Source: Ectopseudomonas chengduensis
GTDB taxonomy: Bacteria; Pseudomonadota; Gammaproteobacteria; Pseudomonadales; Pseudomonadaceae
DNA length: 64,000 nt
Direction of reading: 5' to 3'
Assembly: GCF_015712065.1 (NCBI RefSeq)
Contig: NZ_JACFYZ010000002.1
Span: 682,001 to 746,000 of the forward strand
The notes under the pieces are model-generated. The model was not told where the DNA came from. It did not search any database and worked only from the letters and a program-made list of their open reading frames with translations. The position numbers were made by a program, and so were the translations under genes. Positions 27,405-37,990 of the stretch are shown here, one piece after another. The stretch's first letter is position 1, and every line of letters starts with the position of its first letter.

Positions 27405-28673
27405 ATGTCAGATCTAAAAACTGCCGCTCTCGAATATCACGCCCAGCCCCGCCCCGGTAAGCTGAGCGTCGAGTTGACCAAAGCCACTGCTACTGCCCGC
27501 GACCTGTCGCTGGCCTACAGTCCGGGTGTCGCTGAGCCGGTTCGCGAAATCGCTCGTGATGCCGAGCTGGCCTACCGTTACACCGGTAAAGGCAACCTGG
27601 TAGCCGTTATTTCCGATGGCACCGCCATCCTCGGCCTGGGTAACCTCGGCCCGCTGGCCTCCAAGCCGGTGATGGAAGGTAAAGGCGTGCTGTTCAAGCG
27701 TTTCGCCGGTATCGATGTGTTCGATATCGAAGTCGATTCGGAAAGCCCGCAGGCCTTCATCGACACCGTCAAGCGTATCTCCATCACCTTCGGCGGCATC
27801 AACTTGGAAGATATCAAGGCCCCCGAGTGCTTCGAGATCGAGCGCGCGCTGATCGAGCAGTGCGACATTCCGGTATTCCACGATGACCAGCACGGCACTG
27901 CGATCGTCACCGCTGCCGGCATGCTCAACGCCCTGGAAATCGCCGGCAAGACCCTGGAAGAGGCGAAGATCGTCTGCCTGGGTGCCGGTGCTGCCGCCAT
28001 CTCCTGCATGAAGCTGCTGGTGAGCATGGGGGCCAAGGTCGAGAACATCTTCATGATCGATCGCAAGGGCGTGATTCACGCTGGCCGCGATGATCTGAAC
28101 CAGTACAAGGCGGTGTTCGCCCACGAGACCGATCGTCGCACCCTGTCCGATGCGCTAGACGGCGCGGATGTGTTCGTCGGCCTGTCCGGCGCCAACCTGC
28201 TGAGCCCGGAAGATCTTCAGCGCATGGCGGCCAACCCGATCGTCTTCGCCTGCTCCAACCCGGATCCGGAAATCAAGCCGGAGCTGGCGCACGAGACGCG
28301 CAACGACGTGATCATGGCCACCGGTCGTTCCGACTACCCGAACCAGGTCAACAATGTGCTGGGTTTCCCCTTCATCTTCCGCGGTGCTCTGGACGTGCGT
28401 GCCACCCGTATCAACGAAGAGATGAAGATCGCCGCAGCGCTGGCGCTGCGTGACCTGGCCAAGCTGCCGGTACCGCAGGAAGTCTGCGACGCCTACGGCG
28501 GTATCGAGCTGTCGTTCGGTCGCGAGTACATCATTCCGAAGCCCATGGATCAGCGTCTGATCACCGTGGTTTGCGATGCAGTGGCCAAGGCTGCCATCGA
28601 ATCCGGCGTGGCGACTCTGCCCTATCCGAAGCACTATCCGCTGAAATCGGTGGATGAAGTGTTCAACGGCTGA
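27405..28673 (+). CDS. maeB: malic enzyme (short, single-domain)
   Basis: A 422-residue malic enzyme that decarboxylates malate to pyruvate with reduction of NAD(P). The conserved blocks are SLAYSPGVAEPVREI, GLGNLGPLASKPVMEGK, and PVFHDDQHGTAIV; the Rossmann loop is GAGAAAISC. The phosphotransacetylase domain of long MaeB proteins is missing, as normal for the Pseudomonas short form. NADP preference is likely but not read from the sequence. The ATG at 27405 is chosen over a longer open frame. A strong terminator follows. Confidence 0.92.
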   Translation: MSDLKTAALEYHAQPRPGKLSVELTKATATARDLSLAYSPGVAEPVREIARDAELAYRYTGKGNLVAVISDGTAILGLGNLGPLASKPVMEGKGVLFKRFAGIDVFDIEVDSESPQAFIDTVKRISITFGGINLEDIKAPECFEIERALIEQCDIPVFHDDQHGTAIVTAAGMLNALEIAGKTLEEAKIVCLGAGAAAISCMKLLVSMGAKVENIFMIDRKGVIHAGRDDLNQYKAVFAHETDRRTLSDALDGADVFVGLSGANLLSPEDLQRMAANPIVFACSNPDPEIKPELAHETRNDVIMATGRSDYPNQVNNVLGFPFIFRGALDVRATRINEEMKIAAALALRDLAKLPVPQEVCDAYGGIELSFGREYIIPKPMDQRLITVVCDAVAKAAIESGVATLPYPKHYPLKSVDEVFNG

Positions 28674-28682
28674 TCAGCCGAG

Positions 28683-28716
28683 CAATAAAAAACCCGCTTC
28701 TGCGGGTTTTTTATTG
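28683..28716. terminator. bidirectional terminator between maeB and ponA
   Basis: CAATAAAAAACCCGC and GCGGGTTTTTTATTG are complementary with a 4-base loop, so there is a U tract on both strands. It lies between the convergent maeB and ponA genes. Confidence 0.92.
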
Positions 28717-28763
28717 TCTGTGATTCGGCTCAAGGCAACGATTGCAGCCGCCTGAGCCTTATC

Positions 28764-31175
28764 CTAGAACAAGTCGATCGGCGCCATCTCGTCGGCCGGT
28801 AGCGGGCTGCCAGGAACACCCATGCCAGGTTCGAATTCGCTCATCGGAGGGGGCGAGTCTTCGCTCTTGAACAGTTCGAAATAGGCGTCCGGCGTACCGG
28901 GTGCAGCGGCGCGGCCACTGATCGGGTCGACGCGCAGCGTCAGCAGCCCCTTGGGTTCCTTGGGCAGATGGTTGGGTCGATCCTTGAGTACTGTGCCCAT
29001 GTAGTTCATCCAGATCGGCAGCGCGACAGTGCCGCCGTACTCATGGCGGCCCAGGCTCTCCGGCTGGTCGAAGCCGGCCCAGACGGTGGTTACGTAATCG
29101 GCGTTGTAGCCAGAGAACCAGCTGTCCTTGGACTCGTTGGTGGTGCCGGTCTTGCCTGCCAGGTCATTGCGGCCAAGGGCGAGAGCACGGCGGCCGGTAC
29201 CGCGCTTGATCACGTCCTGCAGCATGCTGGTCATGATGTAGGCGGTGCGCTCGTCGATGATCTGTTCGGCGACCTTGGGCTCCTCCAGCGGCAACTCATC
29301 AGTTGCGTTGACGGTGAGGTTGGCGTTCTCCTCGGTCGGTGCGCTGCCTGGCACGCGGGCCGGGTTGGCGCGGAACAGCGGCTTGCCGTTGCGGTCATCG
29401 ATGCGTTCGATCAGGTACGGCTCGATCTTGTAACCGCCATTGGCGAAGGCGGCCCAGCCCTCAGCGATTTCCATGGGGGTCAGGCTGGCAGTGCCGAGTG
29501 CCAGTGACAGGTTGCGCGGCAGATCCTGCGGGGCGAAGCCGAAGCGCTCGATATAGCGCAAGCTACGGTCGATGCCCATGTCCTGCAGCAGGCGGATGGA
29601 AACCAGGTTGCGCGACTTGTACAACGCTTCACGCATGCGAATCGGGCCGAGGAAGGTGTTGTTGTCGTTCTTCGGGCGCCACTTCTGCGACAGGTAGTCG
29701 TCGGAGAGGATGATCGGCGCATCGTTGACCAGCGTCGCTGCGGTGTAGCCGCTATCGAGAGCCGCGCTATAGATGAAGGGCTTGAAGCTCGAGCCCGGCT
29801 GGCGCTTGGCCTGCACGGCCCGGTTGTAGTTGCTCTGATCGAATGAGAACCCACCGACCAGTGACTGAATGGCGCCGCTGTATGGGTCGAGGGAAACCAA
29901 CGCGCTCTGCGCTGCGGGGACTTGGGTGAAACGCAGGCTGCCATCCTCCTGGCGCTGCACGCGAACTATATCGCCGACCTGGGTGACATCGCCAGGTTGC
30001 TGCGGCCGCGGTCCGAGGCTGTTGGTGTTGAGGAAAGGACGTGCCCATTTCATGCTGTCCCACGACACTGCTTGTTCTTCGCCGTTACGGGTCAGTACCA
30101 GAATGCCGCTTTTCTCGACCTGGGTAACCACTGCTGGCTCCAGGCCGCCGATGCTGCGGAACTTGGCCAGCTCGGCCAGCCAGGTTTCGCGGGTCATGCC
30201 CGGCAGGCGACTCTCAGGACCGCGATAGCCGTGACGCTGGTCATAGGCGATCAGTCCGTCACGCAGGGCGGTGTTGGCCACTTCCTGCAAATGACTAGGC
30301 ACGGTGGTGGTGACATTGAAGCCCTCGGTATAAGCCTCGCTGCCATAGCGTCCGACCATTTCCGCACGTGCCATCTCGGCTATATAAGGAGCGCTCAATT
30401 CTGGTGTGGGAACGTGATAACGCGCATCGACTACCTCGGCAAGCGCTTCCTCGTAGCTGGCCTGATCGATACGGCCCAGGCGATACAGGCGGCCGAGAAT
30501 CCAGTCGCGGCGCTCTTTGGCGCGGGTCGGGTTGACCAGCGGGTTGTAGCGCGAGGGAGCTTTCGGCAGGCCGGCGATCATGGCCATCTGTGCCAGGTTC
30601 AGGTCACGGATCGATTTGCCGTAGTACACCTGTGCGGCAGCTTCGATGCCGTAGGCGCGGTGGCCGAGGTAGATCTTGTTGACGTAGAGCTCGAGGATCT
30701 CGTCCTTGCTCAGCTCGCGCTCAATCTGCAAGGCCAGAAGAATTTCGGTGGCCTTGCGCGAGAAACTGCGCTCGCTGGTGAGGAAGAAGTTCTTCGCTAC
30801 CTGCATGGTGATGGTGCTGCCACCGCTCTGAATCTGGCCACTTTTCAATAATTGCGTGGCAGCGCGCATCAGGCTGGTCACATCGACGCCATAATGATTG
30901 GCGAAATTATCGTCTTCGGCAGCCAGCAGAGCGCTGATGAATTCCTTGGGGATTTCGTCGAAGCGAATGGGCGAACGCCGCATCTCGCCGAACTCGGCGA
31001 TCAGCTTGGCGTCGCTGCTGTAGACGCGCAGAGGAATCTGCAGCTGTACCTGGCGCAGCGACTCGACGGAAGGAAGGGTCGGGCTAAGATAAAGAAACGC
31101 GCCGCTGAAACTGAGCAACAGCCCACAAAAAACGGCAACGCAAGACCACCAGATGAACTTCAGCAGGCGTATCAA
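28764..31175 (-). CDS. ponA: penicillin-binding protein 1A
   Basis: An 803-residue class A PBP that polymerises and cross-links peptidoglycan. One membrane anchor spans about residues 9-30. The glycosyltransferase domain carries the catalytic EDDNFANHYGVD and later KNFFLTSERSFSRKATEI. The transpeptidase domain holds the nucleophile in QPGSSFKPF, the SxN region and the KTG motif in AGKTGTTNESKDSWF. An OB-like insert lies between the two. Divergent from pilM, as in other pseudomonads. Confidence 0.96.
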   Translation of the reverse strand: MIRLLKFIWWSCVAVFCGLLLSFSGAFLYLSPTLPSVESLRQVQLQIPLRVYSSDAKLIAEFGEMRRSPIRFDEIPKEFISALLAAEDDNFANHYGVDVTSLMRAATQLLKSGQIQSGGSTITMQVAKNFFLTSERSFSRKATEILLALQIERELSKDEILELYVNKIYLGHRAYGIEAAAQVYYGKSIRDLNLAQMAMIAGLPKAPSRYNPLVNPTRAKERRDWILGRLYRLGRIDQASYEEALAEVVDARYHVPTPELSAPYIAEMARAEMVGRYGSEAYTEGFNVTTTVPSHLQEVANTALRDGLIAYDQRHGYRGPESRLPGMTRETWLAELAKFRSIGGLEPAVVTQVEKSGILVLTRNGEEQAVSWDSMKWARPFLNTNSLGPRPQQPGDVTQVGDIVRVQRQEDGSLRFTQVPAAQSALVSLDPYSGAIQSLVGGFSFDQSNYNRAVQAKRQPGSSFKPFIYSAALDSGYTAATLVNDAPIILSDDYLSQKWRPKNDNNTFLGPIRMREALYKSRNLVSIRLLQDMGIDRSLRYIERFGFAPQDLPRNLSLALGTASLTPMEIAEGWAAFANGGYKIEPYLIERIDDRNGKPLFRANPARVPGSAPTEENANLTVNATDELPLEEPKVAEQIIDERTAYIMTSMLQDVIKRGTGRRALALGRNDLAGKTGTTNESKDSWFSGYNADYVTTVWAGFDQPESLGRHEYGGTVALPIWMNYMGTVLKDRPNHLPKEPKGLLTLRVDPISGRAAAPGTPDAYFELFKSEDSPPPMSEFEPGMGVPGSPLPADEMAPIDLF

Positions 31176-31275
31176 AATGTTCGGAATTCCAAGTAAAAGA
31201 ATGAGTTAAGCAGGAGCCGAGGCTAAAAGGGAAAAGCTGATCACATTATAAGCGTTTTTTTTCCCGGGGAGCCAT

Positions 31276-31304
31276 TTGCGCTTCTGTCAAGACTGATATT
31301 TAAT
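31276..31304 (+). promoter_or_regulatory. candidate promoter of pilMNOPQ
   Basis: TTGCGC and TTTAAT are separated by 17 bases, about 55 bases before the pilM start. The -35 match is weak, so this is only a candidate. Confidence 0.35.
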
Positions 31305-31329
31305 GTGGAAAAACATAAATAGTCCGTAA

Positions 31330-32420
<1,091 letters not shown>

Positions 32421-32421
<1 letters not shown>

Positions 32422-32993
32422 TGGCGCGGATTAACCTACTTCCCTGGCGTGAACAGCTGCGCGAGGAGCGCAAGCAGCGATTTCTGGTAAGCCTTGTCGG
32501 TGTCCTCGTTGTTGCTGCTGGTTTGGTGTTTCTGGGGGATCAATTTCTCAGTGCGGCAATCAGTAACCAGAATGCGCGAAATGACTTCATCAAGAAGGAG
32601 ATCGCAGTTCTCGATGCGCGTATCAAGGAAATCAGTGAGTTGAGAACGCGTCGCCAGCAATTGTTGGAACGCATGAAGATCATTCAAGACTTGCAGGGTA
32701 ACCGGCCAATTATCGGTCGTGTGTTCGACCAGTTGGTGAGAACGCTGCCGGACGGTGTGTATTTCACCAATGTGAAAATGGCGGGTAAGAGCATTGCCAT
32801 TATTGGTGCGGCTGAATCGAATAATCGCGTCTCGAATCTGATGCGTAACTTGGATGGTTCTGAGTGGTTAACCGCTCCCAATCTGACTGAGGTCAAAGCC
32901 GTTACTGCGGGGGCTTTGGATCAGGCGAATGTATTTCAGTTGACGGTGCAGCAGACACAGCCTGATCAAGAAAAAGCGGAGGCGGTGCAATGA
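32421..32993 (+). CDS. pilN: type IV pilus assembly protein PilN
   Basis: A 190-residue bitopic inner-membrane protein. The cytoplasmic peptide MARINLLPWRE holds the INLLP motif that docks into PilM. One membrane helix at about residues 20-38 is followed by a coiled coil and a ferredoxin-like periplasmic domain that pairs with PilO. Overlaps pilM by one base and pilO by ATGA. Confidence 0.95.
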
Positions 32994-33610
32994 GTATTAA
33001 AGATTCCTTGGACAGCCTGCGCAGCATTGATATCAATGATCTTGATTTGAACAATGTTGGGTCTTGGCCTGGTGCGGTCAAATTCATTGCGGGCCTGCTA
33101 CTGCTTATTATCGTTCTGGCGTTGGGCTACAACTTTCACCTCAAGGATCTGCAAAGCATGCTCGAGCAGCGTCAGCGAGAAGAGGTGACGCTGAAGGAGC
33201 AGTTCTCCAGCAAAGCCTTTCAGGCGGCGAATCTTGAGGCCTACAAAGAGCAGATGCAGGAGATGGAGGTGTCCTTTGGCGCTCTTCTGCGACAGCTGCC
33301 AAGCGATACCGAGGTTCCAGGGTTGCTGGAGGATATTACCCGTACCGGTTTGGGCAGTGGCTTGGAGTTCGAAGAGATCAAGCTGTTGCCAGAAGTGGCT
33401 CAGCAGTTCTATATCGAATTGCCGATTCAGATTAAAGTCACCGGTGGTTATCACGACCTTGCAACTTTCGTAAGCGGCGTTGCCAGTCTGCCGCGTATCG
33501 TTACCTTGCATGATTTTCAGTTGGCGCCAGCCAGTGCTGGAAACTCCAGTCGCCTGAGCATGCAGATTATGGCCAAGACCTATCGCTACAATGATAAGGG
33601 GGCTCAATAA
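32990..33610 (+). CDS. pilO: type IV pilus assembly protein PilO
   Basis: A 206-residue bitopic protein, partner of PilN. The membrane helix lies at about residues 30-48, then a coiled coil (LQSMLEQRQREEVTLKEQF) and a periplasmic core ending in MAKTYRYND. It links the inner-membrane platform to PilP and PilQ. It overlaps pilN (ATGA) and its stop overlaps the pilP start (TAATG). Confidence 0.95.
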   Translation: MSIKDSLDSLRSIDINDLDLNNVGSWPGAVKFIAGLLLLIIVLALGYNFHLKDLQSMLEQRQREEVTLKEQFSSKAFQAANLEAYKEQMQEMEVSFGALLRQLPSDTEVPGLLEDITRTGLGSGLEFEEIKLLPEVAQQFYIELPIQIKVTGGYHDLATFVSGVASLPRIVTLHDFQLAPASAGNSSRLSMQIMAKTYRYNDKGAQ

Positions 33611-34134
33611 TGAGTTTCTCTCGTTTTGTTCTGGTGGTGGGGTTCTGTCTTCTGACAGGGTGCGGCGTCGGTGGTGATTTTTCCGATTTGCGTATCTATA
33701 TGGATGAAGTGCGCGCAAAGCCTAAAGGTGCTATTGAGCCGCTGCCGACATTTCAGCCGTATGAAAGCTTCACCTATCGTGCTGCGTCTCTACGTAGCCC
33801 TTTTCAGCCCCCGGTTAAAATTGATGTCGTGACCCGACAAAAGGGGGCGCCAGAGATCAAGCCTGATGAAAGCCGTGTCAAGCAATTCCTCGAAGGGTTC
33901 AATATCGAAACATTCGAGATGGTTGGCACGCTGAGAAATGATCGCCAGTTATTCGCTCTGGTTAACGGTGCGGGTGGTGTTCATCGTGTAAAAGTAGGCG
34001 ACTTTCTTGGGCGTAACCACGGCAAGATTCTCGTGATCGATGATTCCAAGATCGATGTTATGGAAATTGTTCCAGATGGCGAAGGTGGCTGGCTTGAGCG
34101 ACCACGCAGCCTTTCCTTGAAGGAGCGCTCCTGA
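33610..34134 (+). CDS. pilP: type IV pilus lipoprotein PilP
   Basis: A 174-residue inner-membrane lipoprotein with lipobox LTGC at Cys18. An extended N-terminal part binds PilNO, and a small beta-sandwich (LEGFNIETFEMVGTL, VKVGDFLGRNHGKI) contacts the N-domains of PilQ. It belongs to the tightly packed pilMNOPQ operon. Confidence 0.95.
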   Translation: MSFSRFVLVVGFCLLTGCGVGGDFSDLRIYMDEVRAKPKGAIEPLPTFQPYESFTYRAASLRSPFQPPVKIDVVTRQKGAPEIKPDESRVKQFLEGFNIETFEMVGTLRNDRQLFALVNGAGGVHRVKVGDFLGRNHGKILVIDDSKIDVMEIVPDGEGGWLERPRSLSLKERS

Positions 34135-34189
34135 CGGGGCGGGGTGAGAAATGAATATAAATAATCTGTCTGCCACACGGGATACGAAA

Positions 34190-36301
34190 ATGAACAGCTC
34201 TCTTTCGCGTCTTAGCGTCGCTCTGCTGGCGGCGCTGCTGTCGCCCGCGGTATTGGCGGCCAATCTTCAGGATTTGAATGTCGCCAGCTTGCCTGGTGAT
34301 CGAGTTGAGCTGAAGCTTTCCTTCGATGAGCCGGTAACGGCTCCTCGCGGCTATACCATCGAGCAGCCTGCGCGTATCGCTTTGGATCTGCCGGGCGTGT
34401 CGAACAAACTCGGCTCCAAGAATCGTGAACTGGGTGTCGGTAATGCGCGTAGCGTTACCATTGTCGAGGCCAAGGACCGTACCCGTCTGATTGTCAATCT
34501 CACCAGTCTGGCGCCATACAGCACTCGAGTTGAGGGTAATGATCTGTATGTTCTGGTTGGTGATTCTTCTGCCGTCGCGTCGCGGCCCTCTGCCTCGGCG
34601 CCTGCTTCGGTAACGGCTGTTCCGCCCAAGAAAACCTATGGGCCGCAACCGAAAGCAATCAGCAATATCGACTTTCAGCGTGGGGAGCAGGGTGAGGGTA
34701 ATATCGTCATTACCCTTTCCGATGCATCGGTCAGCCCTGATATCCAGGAGCAGGGTGGGAAGATTCGTCTGGACTTTGCCAAGACTGAGCTGCCTGAGTC
34801 TTTGCGTGTGCGCCTGGATGTGAAGGATTTCGCGACGCCGGTGCAGTTCGTTAGTGCCACGGGTAGCGCAGACAAAACCAGTGTCGTGATTGAACCGGTC
34901 GGTTTGTATGATTACCTGGCTTATCAGACCGAGAACAAGCTGACGTTGAGTGTCAAACCTCTCACTCAGGATGACGTCGAACGCCGCAAGGCTGAGCGCT
35001 TTGCTTATACCGGTGAGAAATTGTCGCTCAACTTTCAGGATATCGACGTGCGTTCGGTGCTGCAGCTGATTGCGGACTTCACCGATCTGAACCTGGTTGC
35101 AAGCGATACTGTCGCCGGCAATATCACTCTGCGTTTGCAGAACGTGCCATGGGATCAGGCGTTGGACCTGGTGCTGAAGACCAAGGGGCTCGACAAGCGT
35201 CAGGTTGGCAATGTTTTGCTGGTGGCGCCGGCGGACGAGATTGCCGCTCGTGAGCGGCAGGAGCTGGAGTCGCAGAAGCAGATCGCCGAACTCGCCCCGC
35301 TGCGTCGTGAGCTGATTCAGGTGAACTACGCCAAGGCGGCCGATATGGCCAAGCTGTTCCAGTCGGTCACCAGTGCCGATGGTTCGGCTGATGTGCGTGG
35401 CTCTGTAACCGTCGATGATCGCACCAACAGTATCATTGCCTATCAGACTCAGGAGCGTCTGGATGAGCTGCGCCGCATCATCGCTCAGTTGGACATTCCT
35501 GTGCGCCAGGTGATGATCGAGGCCCGCATCGTTGAGGCGAATGTGAATTACGACAAGGCGTTGGGGGTGCGCTGGGGGGGCGCGAGTCGTCGGGGCAACT
35601 GGAGTCTTTACGGTAAGGACGGTGCAACCTCCTTTGATGATGGGCAGGCCTTCTTGCCCGGCTCTGACACCGTAGGAGATTTCACGCTGGAGGATGGTGT
35701 TGCTCCCGTGCCTTTCGTTGATATGGGGGTTGCAGGCAGCACTTCAGGTATTGGTATTGGCTTCCTGACAGACAATCTTGTTCTGGATCTGCAGCTTTCG
35801 GCTATGGAAAGTTCAGGCAATGGTGAAATCGTCTCTCAGCCCAAGGTAGTTACTGCAGATAAAGAAACCGCAAAGATTCTCAAGGGGCAGGAGGTCCCGT
35901 ATCAAGAAGCCAGCTCCAGTGGCGCTACCACTACGTCGTTCAAAGAAGCGGCACTATCTCTTGAGGTCACACCTCAGATCACTCCAGACAATCGAATTAT
36001 CATGGAAGTGAAAGTTACCAAGGACGCGCCTGACTTCCCGCGAGCTATCAACGGTGTTCCGCCGATCAACAAAAATGAGGTCAACGCTAAGGTTTTGGTT
36101 TCTGATGGTGAAACAATCGTCATCGGTGGCGTTTTCGAGAATACCCAGACCAAGGCTGTTGAGAAGGTTCCGTTCTTGGGCGACATGCCCTATCTTGGGC
36201 GCCTTTTCCGTCGTGACATTGTTCGCGATAACAAGACTGAGTTGCTGGTTTTCCTCACTCCGCGCATCATGAACAACCAAGCCATTGCTGTGAACCGATG
36301 A
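34190..36301 (+). CDS. pilQ: type IV pilus secretin PilQ
   Basis: The outer-membrane secretin through which the pilus passes. With the start at 34190 the chain begins MNSSLSRLSVALLAALLSPA, a normal signal peptide. An in-frame ATG at 34151, with a close GGTGAG, would add 13 residues. Two AMIN domains lie in the first half (DRVELKLSFDEPV and the EQGEGNIVITLSDA region), then an STN/N1 domain (LNFQDIDVRSVLQLIADF), and the C-terminal secretin fold with VPFLGDMPYLGRLFR. AMIN domains bind peptidoglycan. Confidence 0.93.
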   Translation: MNSSLSRLSVALLAALLSPAVLAANLQDLNVASLPGDRVELKLSFDEPVTAPRGYTIEQPARIALDLPGVSNKLGSKNRELGVGNARSVTIVEAKDRTRLIVNLTSLAPYSTRVEGNDLYVLVGDSSAVASRPSASAPASVTAVPPKKTYGPQPKAISNIDFQRGEQGEGNIVITLSDASVSPDIQEQGGKIRLDFAKTELPESLRVRLDVKDFATPVQFVSATGSADKTSVVIEPVGLYDYLAYQTENKLTLSVKPLTQDDVERRKAERFAYTGEKLSLNFQDIDVRSVLQLIADFTDLNLVASDTVAGNITLRLQNVPWDQALDLVLKTKGLDKRQVGNVLLVAPADEIAARERQELESQKQIAELAPLRRELIQVNYAKAADMAKLFQSVTSADGSADVRGSVTVDDRTNSIIAYQTQERLDELRRIIAQLDIPVRQVMIEARIVEANVNYDKALGVRWGGASRRGNWSLYGKDGATSFDDGQAFLPGSDTVGDFTLEDGVAPVPFVDMGVAGSTSGIGIGFLTDNLVLDLQLSAMESSGNGEIVSQPKVVTADKETAKILKGQEVPYQEASSSGATTTSFKEAALSLEVTPQITPDNRIIMEVKVTKDAPDFPRAINGVPPINKNEVNAKVLVSDGETIVIGGVFENTQTKAVEKVPFLGDMPYLGRLFRRDIVRDNKTELLVFLTPRIMNNQAIAVNR

Positions 36302-36306
36302 CCTAA

Positions 36307-36825
36307 GTGCGGAATGTAATCCTCGTGGGCCCGATGGGAGCTGGAAAGAGCACCATCGGGCGTTTGCTTGCCAAAGAACTGCGTTTGTCTTTCAAGGACT
36401 CCGACAAGGAGATCGAGCAGCGCACCGGTGCCGATATACCCTGGATCTTCGATGTCGAGGGTGAGCAGGGCTTTCGTGAGCGGGAGCGGGCGGTGATCGC
36501 CGAGCTCTCGATGCAGGACGGCCTTGTGCTGGCCACTGGTGGCGGGGCGGTTATGCGTCCGGAGAATCGCCAAGCGCTGCATGCTGGTGGCCGAGTCGTC
36601 TACCTGCACACTTCGGTGGAGCAGCAGATCGACCGCACGTCGCGTGACCGTAATCGTCCGTTGTTGCGCACGGCCAACCCGGCTCAGGTGCTCAGGGATC
36701 TGATGGCCATGCGTGATCCTTTGTATCGAGAGGTCGCCGATATCATCATCGAGACGGACGAGCGTCCGCCGCGTATGGTGGTTCAGGAAATTCTGTCGCG
36801 TCTGGAAGCCTTGTCGCCCCGTTAA
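36307..36825 (+). CDS. aroK: shikimate kinase
   Basis: A 172-residue NMP-kinase-like enzyme that phosphorylates shikimate in aromatic amino acid synthesis. The P-loop is GPMGAGKST at residues 8-16; the substrate-binding [18 protein letters not shown] and the GGGAV loop are present. The start is a GTG at 36307, five bases after the pilQ stop, with no strong Shine-Dalgarno, so translational coupling to pilQ is likely. Confidence 0.95.
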   Translation: MRNVILVGPMGAGKSTIGRLLAKELRLSFKDSDKEIEQRTGADIPWIFDVEGEQGFRERERAVIAELSMQDGLVLATGGGAVMRPENRQALHAGGRVVYLHTSVEQQIDRTSRDRNRPLLRTANPAQVLRDLMAMRDPLYREVADIIIETDERPPRMVVQEILSRLEALSPR

Positions 36826-36876
36826 AGCGCGGGGCGAACTGCGCTATCCTAGTGGCCTTTTTATCCTGGGGGCCTC

Positions 36877-37980
36877 ATGCAGACTCTTCACGTCGATCTC
36901 GCTGAACGCAGCTATCCCATTTATATCGGTCAGGGGCTGCTGTCCCGCCCTGAACTGCTCGTGCAGCACATAGCTGGTCGGCAGGTGGCGATCGTGACCA
37001 ATGACACCGTCGCGCCGCTGTATCTGCAAACACTGCTGCAGGTGCTCGAGGGCTACAGCGTCACCTCCGTGGTGCTGCCCGATGGTGAGGCGTTCAAGAA
37101 CTGGGAAACCTTGCAACTGATCTTCGATGGTCTGCTGAGCGCTCGACATGATCGCCGCACCACTGTAGTGGCACTTGGCGGCGGTGTGATCGGTGATATG
37201 GCGGGCTTTGCTGCGGCCTGTTATCAGCGAGGTGTCGATTTCATCCAGGTCCCGACGACCCTGCTATCTCAGGTCGATTCGTCGGTGGGTGGCAAGACAG
37301 GCATCAATCATCCACTGGGCAAGAACATGGTGGGTGCCTTCTATCAGCCCAAGGCCGTTCTGATCGATACAAGCAGTCTGAACACTTTGCCCGTTCGCGA
37401 ATTGTCGGCTGGCCTTGCCGAGGTCATCAAGTATGGCCTGATCTGCGATGAGCCCTTCCTGGTATGGCTGGAGCAGAATATGCCGGCCTTGCGTGCGCTT
37501 GATCAGCAGGCGCTTACCGAAGCTATCGAGCGATCCTGTGCGGCCAAGGCGCGTGTCGTCGCTGCGGACGAGCGTGAGTCGGGAGTGCGTGCCACTCTCA
37601 ATCTCGGCCACACCTTTGGGCATGCCATCGAGACCGAGCAGGGGTATGGCGTGTGGCTGCACGGCGAGGCCGTTGCCGCTGGAACGGTGATGGCGCTGGA
37701 AATGTCCTATCGCCTGGGCTGGCTGTCGGCGGCGGATCGAGACCGAGGTGTACGTCTGTTGCAGGCTGCCGGGCTGCCGGTGGTGCCGCCGCAGGATATG
37801 ACGCCTGCGCAGTTCCTCGAGCATATGGCAGTGGACAAGAAGGTGCTCGATGGTCAGCTGCGTCTCGTGTTGCTCAAGCGATTGGGTGAGGCTGTAGTGA
37901 CTGCCGACTACCCGCGTGAAATTCTCGACGCCACGCTGCGTAGCGATTACGCAGCGCTGGCTCTGTCGTCCAACTCTTGA
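36877..37980 (+). CDS. aroB: 3-dehydroquinate synthase
   Basis: A 367-residue enzyme that makes 3-dehydroquinate from DAHP with transient use of NAD and a divalent metal. Family blocks are [51 protein letters not shown] and [12 protein letters not shown], which hold the metal ligands Glu and two His. Full length. It follows aroK by 51 bases in the normal pilQ-aroK-aroB series. Confidence 0.96.
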   Translation: MQTLHVDLAERSYPIYIGQGLLSRPELLVQHIAGRQVAIVTNDTVAPLYLQTLLQVLEGYSVTSVVLPDGEAFKNWETLQLIFDGLLSARHDRRTTVVALGGGVIGDMAGFAAACYQRGVDFIQVPTTLLSQVDSSVGGKTGINHPLGKNMVGAFYQPKAVLIDTSSLNTLPVRELSAGLAEVIKYGLICDEPFLVWLEQNMPALRALDQQALTEAIERSCAAKARVVAADERESGVRATLNLGHTFGHAIETEQGYGVWLHGEAVAAGTVMALEMSYRLGWLSAADRDRGVRLLQAAGLPVVPPQDMTPAQFLEHMAVDKKVLDGQLRLVLLKRLGEAVVTADYPREILDATLRSDYAALALSSNS

Positions 37981-37990
37981 AGAGTGATCC